Source: Pseudomonas sp. B21-015 (GTDB lineage: Bacteria; Pseudomonadota; Gammaproteobacteria; Pseudomonadales; Pseudomonadaceae). Taken from it: a stretch of DNA of 64,000 nt. Of the stretch, positions 25,208 to 33,800 are shown piece after piece. The position numbers and the translations under genes were made by a program. The notes under the pieces are model-generated. The model ran no database searches. It was given only the letters and a program-made list of their open reading frames with translations, and had not been told where the DNA came from. The stretch covers positions 3,348,001 through 3,412,000 of the forward strand of contig NZ_CP087196.1 in NCBI RefSeq assembly GCF_024749285.1. Direction: 5' to 3'. Positions within the stretch are counted from its first letter, which is position 1. Each line of letters begins with the position of its first letter.

Positions 25208-26698
25208 TCACCGGCCCGTCGACCATTCGCCCGTCACGGCCGTTTCATTTTCAGGGTCGATCACTTCCGCGTGCACACCCACGTCGCCGCCTCCCGTGTC
25301 AGGCGCCCCGCCCTCATTGCGAACCACCGACCCCATGCGGTAAAGCTTTCCGATCAGACTGACCGGCAACCCGCTGACATCAACCATCCACTGCAGAACC
25401 TGCTCGGGCGCCGAATTGCCCAGCATTGCCCGGTGCAAATCCGGCAACGCCACGAGCATGCCGGGGTGGCGCTGACGGAGAAAATGCTCAAGCGCCGCGC
25501 CGTTATCGACAAACGGGGCGAAGAGCAGACACACCAGTTGGGCTTCGCTCAAACCGAGGTTCTTCTGGGCCTCGGCCGCCGCCAATTCGCGCTGGTCGGC
25601 CATTGTCAGCGGATTGCCAAAGGCCTCCATTGCCTGCTCGCAAAAGCGCTCGGGCAGCCGTTTACGACGCATCATCACCAGCGCCCGCTGCACGTACTCG
25701 CCGACACCCGACTCGTAGGTGCGACCGTGCACAAAGCACGCTTGCAAGCCCCGAAGGTGCGCGCAGATCGACGGGCTGACGTAGTCGTTATCACTGAGTT
25801 GAGCGGTCAGTTCGTCAGGTTGAAACCCGAGGAAGTCGGTGAGCAGCGGCCAGCGCTCCTCCAGATTGCTGACCAGCATGTCGTGAATGTCGATGAAGGT
25901 CGTGCGACGGCAGGCTTCAAAACAGTCGGCGGGACGCCATGCAACCTGAGCAGAATCAGGATAAAACTCGCGATAGCAGTCGCTACCCAGCTCATCGAGC
26001 CGTGCGAACAACCCTTCGTAGCCCGTTTCATTACGATTCGATGCCTTGAGCCCCGCCTTGGCCGCAGCACGGTTCAAGCCGTCGAGAAACTGCGCCTGCC
26101 GACGGGGTGTATCGCTACTGACCCATACATCGACGCCCCTGTCCCAGCGGGCGATTTGCCCATAAAACTCGCCGGTTGCCAGGTACCCGTCATCCCACAG
26201 ATCGAGTGGTCCGTCCCAGCTGCGACGGTGCCCGACCATCAGCAGATTGAGCCGATTCGACTCGCGACCGGCTTCGGAGATCGGCGCCAGGTGGTTGAAC
26301 GGCAGCACCTCGCGATTGTCGACCATCAACACTTCGACCCGAGGATCGTCGTAGAGGAACAATGCACTGCAGCTGCGATGGATGTTTTCCAGGGCGGTAG
26401 AGGACGTGCCGTTCAAGCGCAACGTCGCCACACGCAACTGGAACGTTGCCGGTGCCCGGCCGGCGATACTCAGCTGCGCGGCGCGCAGCAGCGCCAGTGT
26501 GTAGCAGCTGTCGCGGGATCCGGACTGGACCGCCAGTACCTTGTAATCACCGATACGCTCCATACCTCCGGCGGACACCACCAGGCGCTGAATCATCAGT
26601 TGCAATGCCGTGCGCTCGGCGCGAGAAAAAAAACTCAGCAAGCGCTGCAGTACTTGTTGATAAACATAGTTCATTGCCTGTTCATGGGTATGGGTCAT
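25208..26698 (-). CDS. Conserved Pseudomonas hypothetical protein (about 496 aa)
   Basis: A long, GC-rich, well-coded protein starting MTHTHEQAMNYVYQQ (ATG at 26698; another ATG one codon upstream). It contains segments such as QSGSRDSCYTLALLRAAQLS, RVEVLMVDNREVLPFNHLAP and LWDDGYLATGEFYGQIARWD. It resembles core Pseudomonas proteins of unknown function. There is no signal peptide or membrane helix. The truncated GntR regulator starts 67 bp downstream on the same strand. I cannot assign a role. Confidence 0.75.
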   Translation of the reverse strand: MTHTHEQAMNYVYQQVLQRLLSFFSRAERTALQLMIQRLVVSAGGMERIGDYKVLAVQSGSRDSCYTLALLRAAQLSIAGRAPATFQLRVATLRLNGTSSTALENIHRSCSALFLYDDPRVEVLMVDNREVLPFNHLAPISEAGRESNRLNLLMVGHRRSWDGPLDLWDDGYLATGEFYGQIARWDRGVDVWVSSDTPRRQAQFLDGLNRAAAKAGLKASNRNETGYEGLFARLDELGSDCYREFYPDSAQVAWRPADCFEACRRTTFIDIHDMLVSNLEERWPLLTDFLGFQPDELTAQLSDNDYVSPSICAHLRGLQACFVHGRTYESGVGEYVQRALVMMRRKRLPERFCEQAMEAFGNPLTMADQRELAAAEAQKNLGLSEAQLVCLLFAPFVDNGAALEHFLRQRHPGMLVALPDLHRAMLGNSAPEQVLQWMVDVSGLPVSLIGKLYRMGSVVRNEGGAPDTGGGDVGVHAEVIDPENETAVTGEWSTGR

Positions 26699-26701
26699 CA
26701 T

Positions 26702-27284
26702 TGTTTACCTGTTACTCATAAGTTCGATGCCACGCAAATAATGGTATGTACCGCGCGACGGGTTGCCTGTCATGAATGGAGTGCCGGGGTTAGTGTCGAA
26801 TGCTAGCACTTAAGCTTTGCGTAATTATTTGAAATGATTGCACATCACGGATACCCCAGACAGGGCAAGGTCGTCGCAATGCCCCGTAGAATGGGCGTGT
26901 TGCGCTCGCACGGGATTTCCTAGGAAATTTCCGACAACATCCCACAGACATGTAACACAAGAAATAAAGAAAGAAGTTGCCAGCAAATGCATGACAACCG
27001 AGGGAGGCGAAACTATTTGTTGAACATGTATTGCCAACATGCATTGAGAAGTTTCAAGCTGATACCCAGCCATGACTCTTTCCTTGAGATGAAATAATCA
27101 TTCAATTATCAGGGCTTATATGATGATTAGAAGATACAGATCGAGAGCAAAAACCAGTTCAGTTGCTGAACCGGCCCACTGACTGATCAATGGGATGTCT
27201 CATTTGGGAGGTGTTGCGAGCAGCAGAGTCCGTGCTGGCACGGACTCTTGGAGGCGCTTATACAAAAAGGCTCATGCAAAGGGC
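26702..27284. other. Intergenic region with one doubtful small ORF
   Basis: Relatively AT-rich. A minus-strand frame at 26825-27073 (82 codons, start MAGYQLETSQCMLAIHVQQ) has an AAGGAAAG ribosome-like site and a hydrophobic middle, but nothing else supports it. Otherwise nothing recognisable. Confidence 0.3.
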
Positions 27285-28307
27285 TTAGGCAGGTTCGACC
27301 TGAAGGGCGACCCGTTCGCGACATGGGCATTCGTCCATATAGCGGTGCGCTTCGACAAACTCGGAAAACGGAAAGACCCGAGTCTTGAGCGGCAGCAGCA
27401 CACGATCGGCAGTCAACTGGTTGATGTCGCGCAGAGCACGTTGCAGTGCAGCCTGATCCTGGATAATGCCCAGTTCCGGTTTGCCGGTGAAGTTGCCGAT
27501 GCAGTGCACGAAGAATTGAATGTTTTTCTGGAACGCTGCGCAGGCCGGGAACGGCGTCTGATTACCCCCTTGCAGGCCATAGAGCACCAGGCTGCCGCGA
27601 GGTGCGAGCACATCGCCGAGCATCGACATCTGCGGCCCGCCAAGGCCATCGAACACCACGTCGACGCCGCGGTTATCGGTGATCTTGTTGATCTGCATCA
27701 GCAGATCCTGTTCTTCGGTGACGATGACTTTCTCGGCACCCAGGGACAGCAGGTATTCACGTTCTTCCGCGGATTTGGTCGCGGCAATCACGCGCACGCC
27801 GAGAGCTTTGCCCAATTGCACGAACGACGGCCCGGCGCAATGACTGGCGTCGGTCACCAGAGCGAATTGCCCGGGCTTGACGCGCGCCAGATCGGCATAA
27901 GCAAAATAGGCAATCAACAACGGCGTGTAGTGCACGCTGGCTTCGATCGGGCTGAGCACGTCCGGATAAGAGGTCAGTGCCGAGCGCGGCAGAACGATCT
28001 GTTCGCCGTAGACCGGATAGTCGTTGGGGCTTTCGGCCGGGAAACTGGCGACCTTGTCACCGACAGCCAGGTCATCGACACCCTCGCCAAGCGCCGTGAC
28101 CACGCCGGCCATTTCATGACCCAGGCCTGAAGGCAGGCGAGCATGGGACGAAGCCAGGTTCTGGCGCCAGAGAATGTCGTACCAGCTGATGCCAATCGCC
28201 TCGACACGCACCTGCACTTCGCCCGGCGCAGGCAGAGCGGCCGCATGCTCTTCGCATTTGAGCACCTCGGCTGGACCAAACTTGTGAAAACGGATCGTGC
28301 GGGACAT
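27285..28307 (-). CDS. Zinc-independent MDR-family NADPH:quinone-type oxidoreductase
   Basis: A 340-residue medium-chain dehydrogenase/reductase from ATG at 28307 (MSRTIRFHKFGPAEVLKCEE). The GroES-like N-terminal domain includes GLGHEMAGVVTALGEGVDDL, and the Rossmann domain includes VVFDGLGGPQMSMLGDVLAP. Catalytic-zinc cysteines are not in their usual places, which fits a quinone-oxidoreductase-like enzyme using NADPH. It is divergent from the LysR regulator at 28576 with 268 bp between starts, so it is the likely target of that regulator. Substrate unknown. Confidence 0.9.
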   Translation of the reverse strand: MSRTIRFHKFGPAEVLKCEEHAAALPAPGEVQVRVEAIGISWYDILWRQNLASSHARLPSGLGHEMAGVVTALGEGVDDLAVGDKVASFPAESPNDYPVYGEQIVLPRSALTSYPDVLSPIEASVHYTPLLIAYFAYADLARVKPGQFALVTDASHCAGPSFVQLGKALGVRVIAATKSAEEREYLLSLGAEKVIVTEEQDLLMQINKITDNRGVDVVFDGLGGPQMSMLGDVLAPRGSLVLYGLQGGNQTPFPACAAFQKNIQFFVHCIGNFTGKPELGIIQDQAALQRALRDINQLTADRVLLPLKTRVFPFSEFVEAHRYMDECPCRERVALQVEPA

Positions 28308-28575
28308 CGCAAACCTCGTCAAAATAACCTCTAATGCCCTGAACTCTATCTGGGCTTTCTACCCAAGACCATCAGTGGCCATTAATAGTCGACATGCCTG
28401 TCATTGATTCCGCAGCGACGGCGACATCATCCAATGCCGTAAAAACCGAAGCAGCCTTCCAAGGAAAACTGAATTACCCTGTGCAGAGTACCAGTCTTTC
28501 CCCGTAAGATTCACGCCGGCCATTGTTCTCATATGGTCGCTCACGTCAAGTTTGCTGAATCTGCCAGGACTCCAG

Positions 28576-29490
28576 ATGAATCGTAATGACCTGCGTCGTG
28601 TCGACCTGAACCTGTTGATCGTTTTCGAAACACTGATGCACGAACGCAGCGTGACCCGCGCCGCGGAGAAGTTGTTCCTCGGCCAACCGGCCATCAGTGC
28701 GGCGCTCTCGCGCCTGCGCGGGCTGTTCGATGACCCGCTGTTCGTGCGCACCGGCCGCAGCATGGAACCTTCCGCCCGAGCGGTGGAAATCTTCGCCCTG
28801 CTCTCGCCGGCCCTGGACTCGATCTCCACCGCGGTCAGTCGTGCGGCGGAATTCGATCCGGCGACCAGTAACGCGGTATTCCGCATCGGCCTGTCGGACG
28901 ATGCCGAGTTCGCGTTGCTGCCAATGCTGCTCAAACGGCTGCGTGCCGAGGCACCGGGCATCGTGTTGGTGGTGCGTCGCGCCAATTACATCCTGATGCC
29001 GAACCTGTTGGCCTCGGGCGAAATTTCCATTGGTGTCAGCTACACCGCCGACCTTCCGGCCAACGCCAAGCGCAAAGTACTGCGCCGCAGCATGCCGAAA
29101 CTGTTGCGGGCCGACACCGTGCCGGGGCCGTTGAGCCTGGATGATTTCTGCGCCCGCCCTCACGCACTGGTTTCGTTCGCGGGTGACCTGAGCGGCTTTA
29201 TAGATGAAGAGCTGGAGAAACTGGGGCGCAAACGGCACGTGGTGCTGGCGGTGCCGCAATTCAACGGGTTGAGCACACTGATCAGCGGCACCGATATCGT
29301 GGCCACCGTCCCGGATTACACCGCCGAAGCGCTGACCGCGGCCGGTGGCGTTCGGGCGGAAGACCCGCCGTTGCCGGTGCGCAGTTTTGAATTGCACATG
29401 GCCTGGCGCGGGTCGCAGGATAATGATCCGGGTGAGCGGTGGTTGCGGTCGCGGATTCAGATGTTTTTTGGCGACCCTGAGAGTCTTTAG
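28576..29490 (+). CDS. LysR-family transcriptional regulator
   Basis: A 304-residue regulator from ATG at 28576 (MNRNDLRRVDLNLLIVFETL). The winged HTH lies at about residues 10-65 (SVTRAAEKLFLGQPAISAAL), followed by the substrate-binding domain to the end. It is divergently paired with the MDR oxidoreductase. Its last 26 bp (from 29461) are repeated at 40180 and 42437. Copy three there keeps a TGA stop, whereas this copy ends TAG. This implies that an insertion occurred within the 3' end and the end of the gene was rebuilt by the inserted DNA. Confidence 0.93.
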   Translation: MNRNDLRRVDLNLLIVFETLMHERSVTRAAEKLFLGQPAISAALSRLRGLFDDPLFVRTGRSMEPSARAVEIFALLSPALDSISTAVSRAAEFDPATSNAVFRIGLSDDAEFALLPMLLKRLRAEAPGIVLVVRRANYILMPNLLASGEISIGVSYTADLPANAKRKVLRRSMPKLLRADTVPGPLSLDDFCARPHALVSFAGDLSGFIDEELEKLGRKRHVVLAVPQFNGLSTLISGTDIVATVPDYTAEALTAAGGVRAEDPPLPVRSFELHMAWRGSQDNDPGERWLRSRIQMFFGDPESL

Positions 29491-29584
29491 GCGTCGTCTG
29501 GCAGGCTGTTCGGCTGATCATTTCTGCCTTTCCACAAACCATGGAGCTCCATTCACTTCCAGTGGATTGCTACATTGGGGGCAT
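29461..29584. repeat. Direct repeat R1: lysR 3' end plus downstream sequence
   Basis: About 121 bp here match 40180-40301 with a few differences. The first 26 bp (ATGTTTTTTGGCGACCCTGA and the next six bases) also match 42437-42462. A TGGGGGCAT motif at 29576-29584, its inverse ATGCCCCCAG at 29618-29627, and further copies beside the other repeats look like integrase arm-type sites. Interpreted as the left attachment junction of an insert. Confidence 0.65.
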
Positions 29585-29731
29585 ATTTGAGGGCATGCTT
29601 TGGATGGTTTGAAAAGGATGCCCCCAGCCTGAGGCCAAGCAGGCTATTGATGAGGATGGGTGGACTGAGGGAGATATGAACCCTCGACCCTACCCCGTAA
29701 AAACAACCGAAACGCATCGAGTCGTCGAGAG

Positions 29732-30097
29732 CTACTCCGCTTCGCTACATTTACCCGGCGAACCGTCGCATTCATTAGAATCAAGCGTTTTACTTTCCTT
29801 ATATTTATTTATGAATTTCTTACTTTCCGCCCCCCAGTCATTTTTATGCAAGAACCAATCATCCGAGAGCGCAATATGAGTGAGATTCCGCATAGCCCTA
29901 TCGAAATCAGAGAACAGATCATCGACGACATTCAATGGAAGTTCAACTCTAACCAGATGAGAGCTGGTCGCAGTTTGCGGTGCCACCTGGAGCTCTGGCG
30001 CAGTGCACCCAACGCCCAGTGATCCAAGTGATGAGCAAGCACTTAGCAGTGGTAAGGCCAGCAATGAAACCAGTTTGTATTTCAGCGACCCTTGCAT
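29732..30097 (-). CDS. Putative lipoprotein (121 aa)
   Basis: MQGSLKYKLVSLLALPLLSAC has a classic lipoprotein signal with lipobox LLSAC, so the mature protein should be anchored through Cys21. An RBS-like AAGGGG precedes the ATG. The mature part is acidic and unfamiliar. It is the last gene of the T6SS cluster (hcp, vgrG, PAAR, rhs, immunity, this gene), so a periplasmic immunity or accessory role is possible but unproven. Confidence 0.65.
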   Translation of the reverse strand: MQGSLKYKLVSLLALPLLSACSSLGSLGVGCTAPELQVAPQTATSSHLVRVELPLNVVDDLFSDFDRAMRNLTHIALSDDWFLHKNDWGAESKKFINKYKESKTLDSNECDGSPGKCSEAE

Positions 30098-30408
30098 CTA
30101 ACGCCCCTTAAAAGGGCGCGCAGCTTAAAGCGCAATGGCGCATCACACTAGCTTGCCTTTTAAAGAAGGTGTGTCCAATCATGGCTGAAATCCGGCAGCG
30201 CTCATGCGCTGCAAGCTGCCAGGAACATCCGTGGTCTCGTATCTTCCCTGAGAGACGTACGAAAGATCTCGAAACGTTCCAGACAGTCTTTGAAGCGAAG
30301 TCTCAATTATGGCCAACTGGCACCACTGCCCTTATCTCTCCTTTCGCTTCAGCAATGAACTCCGCTTCCCAGCTTCATTGCATGCTCGGTCCTTGGCGAT
30401 CTTAAATT
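30098..30408. other. Intergenic region between immunity candidate and lipoprotein
   Basis: About 310 bp. A plus-strand frame (30169-30405) has no supporting features. Nothing recognisable. Confidence 0.4.
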
Positions 30409-30840
30409 TTATTTAAAATCAAAATACTCAATCATCATTCTCATTGGCGTCATCATATCCACTTTCAAGAATCCCAGCACCTCAAAAAACCATGAAAGAT
30501 TATCTCCCATTACAGAAACATCATCTTCATCATTTGACAGCAGGCAGATAGCTAGCCGCGCCAGTAATACGTCCTTATCTTGAAAGTCACGTATTGCGCC
30601 TTTCTCATCGATTTTCGCCCACCAAACCGAAGCCTCGGCCTTACAGGCTTCAATTGGGATCTTGCCATTTACATAGTCTTTTGCAAGACGCAAAGGATCA
30701 TTCTCACAATCAGAGAATTTGATACCCAATGCATCCACAACCTTGACCAAAAATCCGATCTGTTGCTTAAGCGCTTCGCGATTGTCAGATGGCCGAATAA
30801 TCGCGCCAACGTTATATTTCTTAAAATCAATTTGATTCAT
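30409..30840 (-). CDS. Probable immunity protein for the Rhs toxin
   Basis: A 143-residue acidic protein (MNQIDFKKYNVGAIIRPSDN) whose start overlaps the rhs stop by 4 bp (ATGA). Small acidic genes coupled directly behind a polymorphic toxin tip are usually its cognate immunity gene. The composition is AT-richer than rhs, as expected for a swapped toxin-immunity cassette. It has no signal peptide, so it would act in the cytoplasm, which fits a nucleic-acid- or nucleotide-modifying toxin. The family itself is not recognised. Confidence 0.75.
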   Translation of the reverse strand: MNQIDFKKYNVGAIIRPSDNREALKQQIGFLVKVVDALGIKFSDCENDPLRLAKDYVNGKIPIEACKAEASVWWAKIDEKGAIRDFQDKDVLLARLAICLLSNDEDDVSVMGDNLSWFFEVLGFLKVDMMTPMRMMIEYFDFK

Positions 30841-33800
30841 ACGACGTTAACCTTGAAATGTTGTAAAAGGTCGGCACACGAGGAGCAAGGAGCCTTGTTT
30901 GTGCCATGACCATTTCCGGAACCACCAATATTAACGGTCCGAATGGTTCCTCCAGCAGGATCAATGCCTGCATTCATAGCTTTATCCAAGCAAACCACCT
31001 CTGCGCATCCGCCGTGCCATTGGGCGCGTTTATCTGCTGGCGTACCCATCAGCCCCGCCGTTACCTGGGAATTATGCGGCACTTCTTCACCGCTTACACC
31101 CGTAATAACGTGGTCTCCTTGGCGAAACTCAGATGCCGCCCCAGATGTTTTCCCTCCTGCTACCGCTGCGTCTGCTGCACCCTCGGCAGTGTTGGTTTTT
31201 TTGGAGCCAGATGTAGTGCCTTTTCGAGACAGTCCCAAAGCATCGGTCCAACCTGTCGGATTCGGTGCGTACTGATAAAGGTTCAACCCGGCATCGTAAC
31301 TGAGCGGATCCTTACTGATGAACCGCCCTACCGTGGGGTCATAGTACCGATGTCGGTTGTAATGCAGTCCCGTCTCATGATCATGATATTGGCCCTGGAA
31401 GCGTATAGGGTTCATCACCCCATTCTGCCGCGCCCATCCTGAGTGCTGTTCCGTCGCCTGCCCCCATGCCTTGTATTGCGCAGCCCAAGCCACGCTGCCT
31501 TGATAGTCAGTCAGTTCTTGGGGCGTACCTAAGTGATCGCACTGATACCAAGCCAACGCATCAAACGGTAACGCGCTAGCCTTGTGATTCCACAGCGGAT
31601 CTTCATCAAGGCTGTATTCACCACTGTAGTCCGGCTGGCCCATGAGGTTGATCGGTGCGTGGCGCACAGCTTGAGCGACCGGGACGAAGGTGCCTGGTTC
31701 GAATATGTAGTGAACCGTTCGACCCGGTTCACCATCGGCCTGCGCTGAGCTACTTTCCCAGGCGAGGTTGTCGCCGTCCCACCCATACAAGGTGAAACCG
31801 CAACCCAGTTCTCGCTGTTTGCGAGCATGCTCATTACGGTTCCAGAGCGAACCAGCTTCCGGACGCTGTTTGTAGTGTGCAAGGGAGTTTTTGCGCAGGC
31901 GCCGCCCCAAGGCGTCGTAAGCAAAATCGACGGATAATCTTGAGTCCTCGAAATGCACCAACCGATCAAACAGATCCCATTGCAGGTCACTGCGCTGACC
32001 GTTATGCCAACGCTGGATCTGGTTGCCGCGCTCGTCATAATCGTAGTGGGTGCCAGCGTACTCACGCAGCAGGTTGTCGACTAGCTTGCTTCGCGGTGGC
32101 GTTAAATCCAGTGGACGGCGAATTTCATTCGTTTTTTCGTCAAGTAGGTTACCTGCCGGGTCAAAAGCGAACGTTTCTACGCCTTGACGTGTAGTCGCGC
32201 TAAGCAGACGACCGACCGGATCATAACGATAAGTCAGAGGGCCACGGCGGCTATCATTGATGTCGGTCAGTTGGCCTACAGCATCGTATTTGTACTCGCG
32301 CTTGAGCAGGGTAGATTTGTCATCGCTGCGCCCCAAAACCTGTTCCTGCAAGCGCCCTGCCGGGTCCCAGCTTTGGGTCTGCAGTAGATGGTTACCTTGA
32401 TGACGGGCAATTTCGCGGTGTAAATCATCTCGCTCATAGCCGACCAGTTCGTGCTCATCCAGGCGCATGCCCAACAAGTGACCGCTGCCGTAAGTGAGCC
32501 AACTGACGCGATGCCCGTCCGGGCGAATGGTGGCTACACGCTGGTTGAGCAAGTCGTACTCATGCTGCCAAATCGCGACAGTGGCTTTTTCAAGACCGAG
32601 GTAATGCTGGTGTTCGCGCAGCAAATTACCCGCTGAGTCATGGAACCAATGCAGCAGACTGTCGGTGTTCTTGGCCAATACCAAACGACCGTTACCATCG
32701 TAAGCAAAGTTCTCGACTTGTGATTTTTCCCCCAAAGTAGCGCAACGTTCAGTCAAGCGCCCCATCGGGTCAAAGCTCATCGAAATCACACGTTCGCCAT
32801 TGACCGATTGTGCCAAGCGCCCCGTGACAGGGTCGTACTGATAGCGTGTGCTCCGCCCATCAAAGCCGCTTTCTTCCAGAATGCGACCGACCGGGTCGTA
32901 ATTAAAATGCGCGCGTTGCTCGTTTTCGTTTTCCAGGGCCGTTAACCGACCGAGACGGTCCCAGCGATAGCGCAAGGTTTGCTCAGCGGCGTCGACGCGT
33001 TCGGCAATCAGACCAGCAGCGTTGTAGCTCCATGTCGTGCAGCGATCCAGTCCATCAACATGGGCCAGCAAACGACCTTCAGCGTCGCGCTCAAAACGCT
33101 CCTCAGTCTTGTCCGGGTGCTTGATCAGCACCACTTGCCCGGCCTTGTAATCGTATTCGGTGGCGTTTCCGGCAGCGTCAGTAAAGCAGATCATCTGCCC
33201 AAATTCGTTGTACTCCCAGGCGCTGGTCTTGCCTGAGCAATCAACGTATTCAACTACTTGCCCGGAATCGTTGTAGCCCAAGGTCTTTTCGTTGCCGTTG
33301 GCATCTTTGATCGCCGTAGGCAGACCTGACTTGTTGTAGGCGTATTCGGTTTTGTTCCCCAGTGGGTCGATGGCTTCGACTAGATTGCCCATGTCGTCAT
33401 AAGCCCTTTGCCACTGGCCACCCTCGGCATCACTGATCTTGATCAGCTTATCCTGGTCGTCATAGGCGTAATGCATGACGGTATGATCGGCGCGGGTATG
33501 CTCAAGCAAATTACCGCGATCGTCATAACGGTAACGGTTGGTGCTGCCATCGGCTTGTACGTGGCGCACGACGTTTTTTGCGTCGTCACGGAAAAGCCAT
33601 TCCGAGCGTCCGTCAGCATGGCGAATGCGGTAGGTGTAGCCAAGGATGTCGTAGTAGTGCCAAGTTTCGTTGCCGTGGGCATCGGTGACGTAGGTCAGAC
33701 GAATGTTCTCGTCCCACTCCAAACGCGTGTCGAAACTGCCATCATCGGCCCATTCACGGATGGCTTTCGCGTTGGAGCCCTGCCCGTCCCACTCAAGGTT

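Noticed and set aside
25139..26806. 555-codon plus-strand open frame
   Set aside because: It is the antisense shadow of the GC-rich gene at 25208-26698, which has a better start and natural composition.
29640..29700. Stretch resembling the 3' half of a tRNA (GATATGAACCCTCGACC)
   Set aside because: The T-loop-like segment departs from the TTCGAAT pattern and no matching acceptor, D or anticodon arms could be folded around it.
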